NCBI GenBank assembly: GCA_019418225.1
Contig: DYCF01000023.1
Coordinates: 3,925 to 67,924, forward strand
DNA: 64,000 bases
DNA from: Clostridiales bacterium
Lineage (GTDB): Bacteria > Bacillota > Clostridia > Lachnospirales > Cellulosilyticaceae
Direction of reading: 5' to 3'
The position numbers and the translations under genes were made by a program. Within the stretch, counting starts at the first letter, position 1. Each line of letters opens with the position of its first letter. Below, piece after piece: positions 53,569 through 61,634 of this stretch. A model generated the notes under the pieces. That model was given only the letters and a program-made list of their open reading frames with translations. It did no database searches and was not told the DNA's origin.

Positions 53569-54312
53569 ATGAACAAGACAATTAAAATATTAGAGGTACC
53601 AATTTCTATGGTGACGATGAATGAGGCAGTGGAGCTTGTAGATGGATTTGTAAAATCTGATAAGTTCCATAAGGTTTATACACCTAATCCTGAGATTGTA
53701 ATGCTTGCAAAAGATAATGCAAATTTTATGGAAGTACTTAAAAAGGCTGATCTTGTCGTGCCAGATGGAATTGGAGTTGTAATTGGATCAAGACTTCAAA
53801 AGGGCGAGAACTTACCAGAACGTGTGCCTGGTTATGATCTCGTACAAAATACAATGAAGAGAGCTGTTAAAGAAGGGTATAAATATTATTTCTTCGGAAG
53901 TAAACCAGGCGTAGCAGAGCTGGCAGCAGAAAAAATGAGAGAAACATACCCAGGAATCCAAATTGTAGGAACAAGAGATGGGTACTTTAAACCAGAAGAT
54001 GAAGAAGCAATTATTAAAGATATTAATGAGTCAGGTGCCAATATTTTACTTGTTGCTTTAGGTGCGCCAAAACAAGAAACTTGGATTGAAGAACATGCTT
54101 CTTTACTTCCTAATGTAAGAGTTGCTGTAGGTGTAGGCGGTAGTTTAGATGGTATGGCGGGTATTGTAAAGCGTGCACCAATTGCTTTCCAGAAGCTTGG
54201 ACTTGAGTGGTTTTATAGATTAATGAAGCAACCTTCACGTTTTGTAAGGATGTTAGTACTGCCAAAATTCTTAATAGAGGTATTGTTGTACAAAGGAAAG
54301 GGTAAAAATTAA
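53569..54312 (+). CDS. tagA: WecG/TagA/CpsF-family glycosyltransferase
   Basis: Glycosyltransferase of the TagA type (GT26), 247 residues, which adds N-acetylmannosamine to the lipid-linked GlcNAc primer for teichoic acid in Bacillus. YTPNPEIVMLAKDN, LVVPDGIGVVIGS, RVPGYDLV, YYFFGSKPGVAE, LLVALGAPKQE and VGVGGSLDGMAG are family signatures. The C-terminal appendage needed for membrane binding (GLEWFYRLMKQPSRFVRM) is present. AGGAGG precedes the ATG. Confidence 0.92.
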   Translation: MNKTIKILEVPISMVTMNEAVELVDGFVKSDKFHKVYTPNPEIVMLAKDNANFMEVLKKADLVVPDGIGVVIGSRLQKGENLPERVPGYDLVQNTMKRAVKEGYKYYFFGSKPGVAELAAEKMRETYPGIQIVGTRDGYFKPEDEEAIIKDINESGANILLVALGAPKQETWIEEHASLLPNVRVAVGVGGSLDGMAGIVKRAPIAFQKLGLEWFYRLMKQPSRFVRMLVLPKFLIEVLLYKGKGKN

Positions 54313-54610
54313 GTAAAAAACAGGTAAAAACCTCTAGTATCATATGAAGAAGAAGTGAACATAAACTTTTAAAGTACTTGCTTTATGTAGAATAGCAACA
54401 AAAACTGTATAGCATGATATGTTGATTTTTATAGCATTCTAGGCGTTTTCTATTGAACTTGTACATGAATTCAGGCTGTTTAGGACTATTAGCCAAAATG
54501 CTAGAATTGATTTTATAAAAATAGTCAATAGTAAATGTAAAGAAAAATATAGTATAGTAAAGTAAGTCCAAAGACATATGAATTTATCCAAACTAAGGGG
54601 GAAATATCTC

Positions 54611-55729
54611 ATGGCAGGTTTAAAATTAAAAAATATTGAAAAAAGATATTCAAATGGCTTCGTAGCAGTTAAAGACTTTAACTTAGACATCGAAGATAAA
54701 GAGTTTATCATTTTCGTAGGACCATCAGGATGTGGTAAATCTACTACATTACGTATGATTGCTGGTCTTGAAGAAATTTCATCAGGAGAATTATGGATTG
54801 GTGACAAACTTTGTAATGAAGTAGCTCCAAAAGACCGTGACATCGCAATGGTATTCCAAAACTATGCGTTATATCCTCATATGACAGTATATGATAATAT
54901 GGCATTCGGTTTAAAACTTCGTAAAACTCCAAAAGAAGAAATCGACCGTCGTGTACGTGAAGCAGCAAAAATCCTTGACATCGACCAATGCTTAGATCGT
55001 AAACCAAAAGCACTTTCAGGTGGTCAACGTCAACGTGTTGCTATGGGTCGTGCAATTGTTCGTGAACCAAAAGTATTCCTTATGGACGAACCTTTATCAA
55101 ACCTTGATGCTAAACTTCGTGTACAAATGAGAACAGAAATCTCTAAATTACACTATAGATTAAACACAACATTCATCTACGTAACACATGACCAAGTAGA
55201 AGCTATGACACTTGGTACAAGAATCGTAGTTCTTAAAGATGGTGTTATCCAACAAGTAGACTCACCATCAAACCTTTACTCTAAACCACAAAACTTATTC
55301 GTTGCTGGGTTCATCGGTTCTCCACAAATGAACATGATTGAAGCTAAAGTAGTTAAAAAAGGTGATGATGTAGTTCTTACATTCGGTAAAGTTGAGATTC
55401 CTTTATTAAAAGAAAAAGCTCAAAAACTTATCGCTGGTGGCTATGTAGGTAAAGAAGTAATGCTTGGTATTCGTCCAGAACATATCTGTGAACCATCAAC
55501 ATTATTTGATGAAGAAAAAGAACACTTTGCACCAGGAACAGCTACAGTAGAAGTAGTAGAAATGCTTGGAGCAGAGAAAAACTTCTACATGATTTGTGAA
55601 GGAAACAACATTACAGGTCGTTTCGACACATCATGTCAAGCTGGTCCAGATGACACAGTTCAAATCGCATTCGATATGAGAAAAGTTCACGTATTCGATT
55701 TAGAAACACAAAAAACAATCACAAACTAA
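54611..55729 (+). CDS. ugpC: MsmK/UgpC/MalK-type sugar ABC transporter ATPase
   Basis: ATP-binding subunit for CUT1-type sugar importers, 372 residues. Walker A GPSGCGKST, Q-loop FQNYALYPHM, signature LSGGQRQR, Walker B VFLMDEPLSNLDA, H-loop YVTHD and a C-terminal TOBE regulatory domain are present. No permease or binding-protein genes adjoin, so it is likely a shared ATPase for several sugar transporters, as known for MsmK. The start is ATG 54611 behind AAGGGGG; ATG 54578 precedes that site. Codon use resembles that of the ribosomal genes, implying high expression. Confidence 0.93.
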   Translation: MAGLKLKNIEKRYSNGFVAVKDFNLDIEDKEFIIFVGPSGCGKSTTLRMIAGLEEISSGELWIGDKLCNEVAPKDRDIAMVFQNYALYPHMTVYDNMAFGLKLRKTPKEEIDRRVREAAKILDIDQCLDRKPKALSGGQRQRVAMGRAIVREPKVFLMDEPLSNLDAKLRVQMRTEISKLHYRLNTTFIYVTHDQVEAMTLGTRIVVLKDGVIQQVDSPSNLYSKPQNLFVAGFIGSPQMNMIEAKVVKKGDDVVLTFGKVEIPLLKEKAQKLIAGGYVGKEVMLGIRPEHICEPSTLFDEEKEHFAPGTATVEVVEMLGAEKNFYMICEGNNITGRFDTSCQAGPDDTVQIAFDMRKVHVFDLETQKTITN

Positions 55730-55740
55730 TTTGTACATAA

Positions 55741-55790
55741 AAAAGGTGATAGCAACATTAACGATTGTTAATGTTGCTATCACTTTTTTT
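55741..55790 (+). terminator. Strong terminator after ugpC
   Basis: A stem of about 20 pairs (GGTGATAGCAACATTAAC with GTTAATGTTGCTATCAC) and a GATT loop, followed by seven T. Confidence 0.97.
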
Positions 55791-55794
55791 GTGA

Positions 55795-56045
55795 AAAACG
55801 AAAAGTAAAATGAAAGAGAGGAATGAAGAATTAGAATTAAAAATGAAAAGTTAAAGATAAAGAGTAAAAATGAAAAAAGAAGAATTAGAAATACAAAGTT
55901 AAAAATAAAGAGTATAATATAGAGTGAGCAGGGAAAAGTGAAGAGTGAAGAACTAAAAATGAATAATGAAGAATAAAGAATTAAAAATGAAGAGTATGAT
56001 ATAAAGCAAGAAATTAGAAATGAAAATAATAAAAGAGGTAATAAT
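55795..56045 (+). repeat. Purine-rich degenerate repeat tract
   Basis: About 250 bases made almost wholly of A and G with scattered T, repeating variants of GAAGAATTAAAAATGAA and AAAGAGTAAAAATGAA with irregular spacing. It contains no coding frame worth reporting. It lies between the ugpC terminator and the long palindrome. Confidence 0.75.
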
Positions 56046-56104
56046 ATAGCAAAGATTTAACCTATCTTTTAGGTTTTTATCTTTCTTATGCTAAAAATTA
56101 TGGA

Positions 56105-56261
56105 GGGGTGCCAGAACTTGCAGCCGATTCAAAACATTACGTGGTGTGGATAAGTTAGTATATCTCATTTTAGCTTGACTTCGACTGTAGGGAGGGAGAT
56201 GGAAAATGAGATATACTAACTTACCCATGCCTCAACACCTCAAAAACGGCTGCCACACCCC
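56105..56261. repeat. Long imperfect palindrome with a 21-bp perfect core
   Basis: Nested arms: GGGGTG/CACCCC (outer), GCAGCCG (56120-56126) with CGGCTGC (56247-56253), GGTGT/ACACC, then a perfect 21-base-pair stem (56151-56171 with 56203-56223) around a loop of about 31 bases. There is no transposase, so it could be a miniature mobile element, a structured RNA or a bidirectional terminator. Confidence 0.85.
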
Positions 56262-56372
56262 GTCATAACACTTTTTTTTGCATTATACTTTTTTTTTACA
56301 TATAAATAGGATAAAATAGTATCAAAGATACTGCGAATACAAATTATTTAATATTTGGGAGCTGATACACAA

Positions 56373-57473
56373 ATGATATCTAATCAAATTTTACAAAATA
56401 CAATCGATGGCATTAAAGCCATTACAAGAAGAGAATACTGCATCCTTGATGCAGAATCAAAAATCGTTGTTACAACAGATAGCGATAGAGTAACAGGTGA
56501 ATACGTACCACAAGTTGAAGCCTTTATTAACTCACAAGCAGATAGCCAAGAAATGCAAGGTTCACATTACTTTAAAATTTATGATGAGTACTTAGTAGAA
56601 TATGTACTTTCAGTAAGTGGTGGTGATGATGAAGCTTACAAATTAGGTAAAATCGTAGCTTTCCAAATCAAGAGCTTACTTGTAGCTTACAAAGAGCGTT
56701 TTGATAGAGATAACTTCATTAAAAATTTACTTTTAGACAACCTCCTGTTAGTAGATATCTATACAAGAGCTAAAAAGTTACATATTAAGAATAATGTACA
56801 ACGTGTTGTATATCTTATTGAATGTAACGAGAAAAAAGATAGCAGCATGTCAGATATTCTTAGAAATATTTTCCCTGACAAAACGAAAGATTTCGTTACA
56901 GCTGTAGATGAGAAAAACATGATTTTAGTAAAAGAAGTTAACTCAGATGATCCAGCAGAAATCGAAAACTATGCAAAAATGATTTATGATACATTAAGTG
57001 CAGAAGCAATGAGCAAGGTATATGTGGCTGTAGGTGCTGTTGTTAATGACCTTAAAGATGTATCTAATTCATATAAAGAAGCAAATATGGCACTAGAAGT
57101 AGGTAAAATCTTTAACTGTGAAGGCCATATTTCACATTACTCTAAACTTGGTATCGGTAGAATTATTTATCAATTACCACTTTCACTTTGTAAATTATTT
57201 ATCAAAGAAGTATTAAAAGACAAACGTGTGGATAGTTTCGATGAAGAAACACTTATGACTGTTAACAAATTCTTTGAAAACAGCTTAAACGTTTCAGAAA
57301 CATCAAGACAGCTTTATATCCATAGAAATACACTTGTTTATAGACTTGACAAATTATTAAAAACAACTGGTTTAGATTTACGTGAATTTGATGATGCAAT
57401 CGTATTTAAAATCACAATCATGGTAAGCCAATATATGGACTACATGGAAAAACAGAGTCAAAATAGATTATAG
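56373..57473 (+). CDS. CdaR/PucR-type helix-turn-helix regulator
   Basis: A 366-residue regulator of the CdaR (sugar-diacid) family. The N-terminal sensor-like domain (about 1-130) is followed by a middle GGDEF-like domain typical of the family and a C-terminal PucR-type HTH (about 305-360; FFENSLNVSETSRQLYIHRN then TLVYRLDKL). Start uncertain: ATG 56373 fits the family (MISNQILQNTIDGIKAIT) but GGGAG is 11 bases away; TTG 56355 is in frame. The ligand is not known. It stands 24 bases before ftsE, suggesting shared transcription. Confidence 0.8.
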   Translation: MISNQILQNTIDGIKAITRREYCILDAESKIVVTTDSDRVTGEYVPQVEAFINSQADSQEMQGSHYFKIYDEYLVEYVLSVSGGDDEAYKLGKIVAFQIKSLLVAYKERFDRDNFIKNLLLDNLLLVDIYTRAKKLHIKNNVQRVVYLIECNEKKDSSMSDILRNIFPDKTKDFVTAVDEKNMILVKEVNSDDPAEIENYAKMIYDTLSAEAMSKVYVAVGAVVNDLKDVSNSYKEANMALEVGKIFNCEGHISHYSKLGIGRIIYQLPLSLCKLFIKEVLKDKRVDSFDEETLMTVNKFFENSLNVSETSRQLYIHRNTLVYRLDKLLKTTGLDLREFDDAIVFKITIMVSQYMDYMEKQSQNRL

Positions 57474-57496
57474 AAAAAGAAACCGGTGATTAAAAA

Positions 57497-58204
57497 ATGA
57501 TTCATTTACAAAACGTGTCAAAAGTTTATTCTAATGGTGCAGTAGGTCTTAATGATGTAAGCCTTACCATTGAAAAAGGGGAATTTGTTTTTATAACAGG
57601 AAATAGTGGCTCTGGTAAATCAACATTCTTAAAGTTATTACTTAAGGAAATTGAGCCAGATCATGGGAAGATTATTATTAACAATAAAGAAATTACCAAG
57701 CTTAAAAGAAAGCAGGTACCTTATCTTAGAAGGGATCTAGGTATTGTATTCCAGGACTTTAGATTACTTCCTAATAAAACTGTTTATGAGAATGTAGCTT
57801 TTGCAATGCAGATCGTAGGTGCATCATCTAGAGAGATACGTAAAAACGTACCAATGGTACTAGGACTTGTAGGGTTAGCTAGAAAAGCAAGATGTTATCC
57901 AAATGAACTATCAGGAGGAGAGCAACAAAGAACAGCACTTGCCCGTGCCATTGTCAATAACAATCCTATACTTATTGCTGATGAGCCAACTGGTAACTTG
58001 GACCCTGCAACATCCTGGGAGATTATGAACTGCTTACAGGATATTAACAAAAGAGGGGTTACGATTATTATGGCAACTCATGAGAGAGAAATTGTTAATG
58101 CGCTTAAAAAACGTGTTATAGAAATCTCTGAGGGACAAATTAGTAAAGATGTATATGAAGGAGGATATGACGATGAGGTGGAATACTCTCAGGTATTTAT
58201 TTAA
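57497..58204 (+). CDS. ftsE: Cell-division ATP-binding protein FtsE
   Basis: ATPase of the FtsEX complex, 235 residues, which couples ATP hydrolysis in the cytosol to peptidoglycan hydrolase activation outside. Walker A GNSGSGKST, Q-loop FQDFRLLPNKT, signature LSGGEQQR, Walker B LIADEPTGNLDP and H-loop ATHE. It overlaps ftsX by 32 bases. Confidence 0.96.
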   Translation: MIHLQNVSKVYSNGAVGLNDVSLTIEKGEFVFITGNSGSGKSTFLKLLLKEIEPDHGKIIINNKEITKLKRKQVPYLRRDLGIVFQDFRLLPNKTVYENVAFAMQIVGASSREIRKNVPMVLGLVGLARKARCYPNELSGGEQQRTALARAIVNNNPILIADEPTGNLDPATSWEIMNCLQDINKRGVTIIMATHEREIVNALKKRVIEISEGQISKDVYEGGYDDEVEYSQVFI

Positions 58205-59066
58205 AGAGGGTATCATGGGCCTATGGAAAAATAAAACGATGGCACTTGCTTCGGCAGGTACCATTGTTTTATGTCTTTTAATATTAGGAATGTCTTATTC
58301 TATAGGTATGAATATTGATTCACTTCTTAAACAAGTAGAGAACAAGTTTGGTATCACTTGCTATGTAAACGATAACGTAAGTGAGGAGCAAGTCAAGCAG
58401 ATTAAACAGCAGATTGAGGGGATGAGCAGTGTAAAGGAAGTTAAATATATTTCCAAGGAGCAAGCACTGAGGGATTTTAGCGAGGGTAGTGAAGACACCT
58501 CTATCTTTGAAGACTTTAAAGAGGATAATCCGCTCCCAGCTTCATTTGAAATCACTGTATATGATATTGAACAGCAAGAAGCTGTCGTTAAGGCACTTCA
58601 AGGTGTGGAAGGCATAGAAACTCAGTATTTAAAACGTGAGACACAAATGTTTATTAACCTTAATCGTACAATAAGTTATATTTGTATTGGTATTATTGTA
58701 TGTTTGATTATAGTGGGATTATTACTTATGTCTAATACAATCAAACTTACTGTTTATGTAAGACGTAAGGAAATTAATATTATGAAATACATAGGTGCTA
58801 CAGACTGGTTTATTAGATTGCCTTTTTTAATTGAAGGTGTGGCCATTGGTCTTATTAGCTCAGTAATGGCGATTACAATTCTGGCTTGTGCATATGATTG
58901 GTTAAATAAAAAAATTGCCTTGCAGCTTATGAATGCTTTAGATGGTATTAGCTTAGTGCCTACGGCAAGTATTATGAATGGCATGATTCCTATATGTCTT
59001 GTATTAGGCGGCTTTATTGGTCTAGTAGGTAGTGCTTTTGCAATACGTAAACATCTTAAGGTATAA
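58173..59066 (+). CDS. ftsX: Cell-division protein FtsX
   Basis: Membrane partner of FtsE, 297 residues with four membrane segments; the large loop after the first (about 50-165) is external and contacts hydrolase activators. RYLFKEGIMGLWKNKTMALA begins the protein. The start is ATG 58173, with AAGGAGG 8 bases before it; upstream ATGs at 58149 and 58167 are poorly spaced. IKLTVYVRRKEINIMKYIGA and the final segment pair are typical of the family. Confidence 0.95.
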   Translation: MRWNTLRYLFKEGIMGLWKNKTMALASAGTIVLCLLILGMSYSIGMNIDSLLKQVENKFGITCYVNDNVSEEQVKQIKQQIEGMSSVKEVKYISKEQALRDFSEGSEDTSIFEDFKEDNPLPASFEITVYDIEQQEAVVKALQGVEGIETQYLKRETQMFINLNRTISYICIGIIVCLIIVGLLLMSNTIKLTVYVRRKEINIMKYIGATDWFIRLPFLIEGVAIGLISSVMAITILACAYDWLNKKIALQLMNALDGISLVPTASIMNGMIPICLVLGGFIGLVGSAFAIRKHLKV

Positions 59067-59079
59067 ATGGGGGAGTTAG

Positions 59080-60237
59080 ATGAAAAAGAAGATAAGTATA
59101 ATGCTTGCCTTTCTATTGTTATTAACTCCTGTTTATGCTTCTTCTATTACAAGTAAGAAAAATGAGTTAAGTAGTGCAAAGCAAAATATAGAAAGTAGCA
59201 AGAAGAAATTAGAGGCTAACAATGAAAAGATAGAGGCCATGCAAGCCGAAATCAAAAAAGTAGATTTGCAGATTGTAGACATTGAAGATAAAATCTATGA
59301 ATTAAATAGTCAGATTTCAGAAAAAGAAAATGCTATAGAGAAAAAACAAGTTGAACTAGATGAAATGAACGTAAAGAAAGATGCACAATATGAAGATACT
59401 AAAGCCAGAATGGTGAAGATGTATAAAAATCAGAGAGTTGGTTATCTTCAAGTAATCTTCTCATCAAATAGTTTCTGGGAAGCTATTAATCGCATTGAAT
59501 ATATTAAACGTATTTCAGATAGAGACAACCAAACATTAGATGAATATAAAGAAACTATCTCAGGGATAGAAGCGGCTAAGACGACCATTGAAACAGAGAA
59601 AAAAGACTTAGAAGTAATTAAAAAGGCTCAGGTCACTAAAAAAGACGAATTAGAAGTAGCTAGAGGAGATAAGGATACTAAACTGGCACAGCTTCAAAAA
59701 GAAGAAGGTAAGATTAAATCTGAAATTGAACAGATGGAAGAGTTATCAGACCAGTTAGAGGCAGAAATCAAACAATTACTAGCCGCACAAGCTAGCTCTT
59801 CAAGTGGAGGAGGAAATTATAGCACCTCTCATAAATATAGTGGTGGAACCTTTGCTTGGCCAGTTCCAGGTTATTATAATCTAAGTTCTGAGTATAACCC
59901 AAGGACGAGTCCTATTTCTGGTAATTATGAATTCCATACAGGAATAGATATTCCAGCAAGTTATGGTGAAAATGTAGTTGCAGCAGCAGATGGCGTTGTT
60001 ATTACCTCAGGATGGGTAAGAGGATATGGTAATACAATCATGATTAATCATGGTGGTGGACTTGTTACTTTATATGGACATAATTCATCTTTAGTTGTAA
60101 GTACAGGTCAAACGGTTACAAAAGGACAGACTGTAGCGAAGATTGGTAGTACAGGCTACTCTACAGGAAACCACTGTCACTTTGAAGTTCGTGTCAATGG
60201 TTCGCATACATCGCCATGGAACTATTTAAGCAAATAG
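59080..60237 (+). CDS. EnvC-like murein hydrolase/activator with coiled coil and M23 domain
   Basis: A 385-residue exported protein, the usual partner of FtsEX. Signal peptide about 1-20; a long coiled coil (about 22-245) like that contacting FtsX; a Ser/Gly linker; then an M23 (LytM) domain (about 275-380). Zinc ligands are kept: HTGID (His286, Asp290) and NHCHFEV (His365, His367). It is therefore probably an active endopeptidase rather than a pure activator such as E. coli EnvC. It starts 13 bases after ftsX and is followed by a terminator. Confidence 0.92.
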   Translation: MKKKISIMLAFLLLLTPVYASSITSKKNELSSAKQNIESSKKKLEANNEKIEAMQAEIKKVDLQIVDIEDKIYELNSQISEKENAIEKKQVELDEMNVKKDAQYEDTKARMVKMYKNQRVGYLQVIFSSNSFWEAINRIEYIKRISDRDNQTLDEYKETISGIEAAKTTIETEKKDLEVIKKAQVTKKDELEVARGDKDTKLAQLQKEEGKIKSEIEQMEELSDQLEAEIKQLLAAQASSSSGGGNYSTSHKYSGGTFAWPVPGYYNLSSEYNPRTSPISGNYEFHTGIDIPASYGENVVAAADGVVITSGWVRGYGNTIMINHGGGLVTLYGHNSSLVVSTGQTVTKGQTVAKIGSTGYSTGNHCHFEVRVNGSHTSPWNYLSK

Positions 60238-60283
60238 GCAGGGATGAAATCACAAGGTGAGGCATATAATTGATAGTAAGAAC

Positions 60284-60322
60284 AAAAAATCCTTAGGACA
60301 GTAAGTTTTAAGGATTTTTTTT
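60284..60322 (+). terminator. Terminator after the EnvC-like gene
   Basis: AAAATCCTTA pairs with TAAGGATTTT, followed by more T. It closes the cdaR-ftsE-ftsX-envC group. Confidence 0.88.
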
Positions 60323-60354
60323 AAAATGATACTTTAGAAAAGGGAGCGAGGGTA

Positions 60355-61530
60355 TTGAGACACATAAGAATAGATGGCAAAAAGCTAGTAATTGCAGTTG
60401 GACTGGTAGGGGTGTTAGCGGGTTGTAATCTTATACAAGGCAGTCAAGGAGCTACCTTTACAAAGCTTAAGTTTTTAAGTCGTCAAGTGAGTAAATTATA
60501 TTTAGGAGATCTTGATCAGAAAGAACTAAATGAAGGCGTATTTACAGGTTATGTAGATGGTCTAGAAAATCCAGTCAGTACGTATTTAGATGAGACTGCA
60601 TATAAGCAGCATCTGGCATATGAAGAGGGCAAAACAATAGGCACAGGTCTTACGTATAGTTGGGGACTTGATGGCAATCATTTAGTCATTACAGAAGTCG
60701 TACCTAACTCACCAGCAGACAAAATGGGTGTGAAGGTAGGCGACCAGATTGTAAAGGTGGATGATATTAAAGTTATTTATTCTAATGAGAGTGCATTAGC
60801 TAAAGCATTAGGGGAGGCAGAAGAGGGAAGCAGCAACACATATGTTATCCGCAAAAAGACAGATAGTACTACTGCAAAGCCAGAAGAAAAAACTATAAAG
60901 ATTAAAAAAGAGCTTATTGAGAAACCAAGTTTAAAAGTAGATACGATTAATAATATTGGTTATCTTAAACTGCAAAATATTAAAACAGGAACAAGTGAAG
61001 AAGTAGACAAGGCCTTAGCTGATTTTGGCAATAAGAAAATTAATAAGGTTGTACTAGATATTAGAGATTTATATAGCAATAATTTGGATGAGACCTTAAA
61101 AATTTGTGATTTATTGATGGATAAGGCACTTGCTTTTAAAATAGAAAACAAAGAAGGAAAGATGCAAGAGTATTATACAGCTGATGGTAAGACAGATGAA
61201 AAGGTTGTTATTTTAATGAATAATAGTACGGCAGGTATGATTGAAGCGCTTCCAGCAGCAGTAAAAGGAGAAATTCCTTTAGTTGGAACACATAGTGCAG
61301 GAAGTGGTTATTTAAGTGAAGTATTTTCACTAGATGATGGCACAGGACTTCGTTTAGCAACAGGTATTTTATATACAAAAGAAGGCATAGCCGTTAATAA
61401 AGATGGCATTGCAGTAGATGAAGAAGCTTTCCAGTCCGTTCAATCTGTTATTGAATTATTAGGTGAAGGTACGATGAGTTATGCAAGTGATATGCAGCTT
61501 CAAGCAGCCATTAATCAACTTAATAAATAA
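60355..61530 (+). CDS. Lipoprotein S41-family pseudoprotease with PDZ domain
   Basis: A 391-residue exported lipoprotein resembling CtpA/CtpB. TTG start behind GGGAG (8 bases); hydrophobic segment and lipobox VLAGC (Cys24). A PDZ domain (about 95-175: VITEVVPNSPADKMGVKVGD) precedes an S41-like core (about 195-375). In the catalytic region the Ser of the canonical SASASE is replaced by Gly294 (NNSTAGMIE), and the Lys of FGKG by Ser317 (SAGSG). It is therefore predicted to be enzymatically inactive and may act as a substrate adaptor or inhibitor of the active paralogue at 61635. Low-complexity KKTDSTTAKPEEKT linker near residue 165. Confidence 0.8.
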   Translation: MRHIRIDGKKLVIAVGLVGVLAGCNLIQGSQGATFTKLKFLSRQVSKLYLGDLDQKELNEGVFTGYVDGLENPVSTYLDETAYKQHLAYEEGKTIGTGLTYSWGLDGNHLVITEVVPNSPADKMGVKVGDQIVKVDDIKVIYSNESALAKALGEAEEGSSNTYVIRKKTDSTTAKPEEKTIKIKKELIEKPSLKVDTINNIGYLKLQNIKTGTSEEVDKALADFGNKKINKVVLDIRDLYSNNLDETLKICDLLMDKALAFKIENKEGKMQEYYTADGKTDEKVVILMNNSTAGMIEALPAAVKGEIPLVGTHSAGSGYLSEVFSLDDGTGLRLATGILYTKEGIAVNKDGIAVDEEAFQSVQSVIELLGEGTMSYASDMQLQAAINQLNK

Positions 61531-61634
61531 ATCGAATGAATAACATAGATGTGAAATCTATAAGTTGTGAGGATAAGAAACAATAAATAACACAAAATAG
61601 TATTAGCACACTTCAGAAGAAGGAGATCTTATAG

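Noticed and set aside
54439..54843. 134-codon minus-strand frame over the ugpC start
   Set aside because: Overlaps the ATP-binding core of ugpC antisense and has no family resemblance.
56105..56261. Possible insertion sequence
   Set aside because: The arms are long but there is no transposase frame between or beside them; kept only as an unexplained palindrome.
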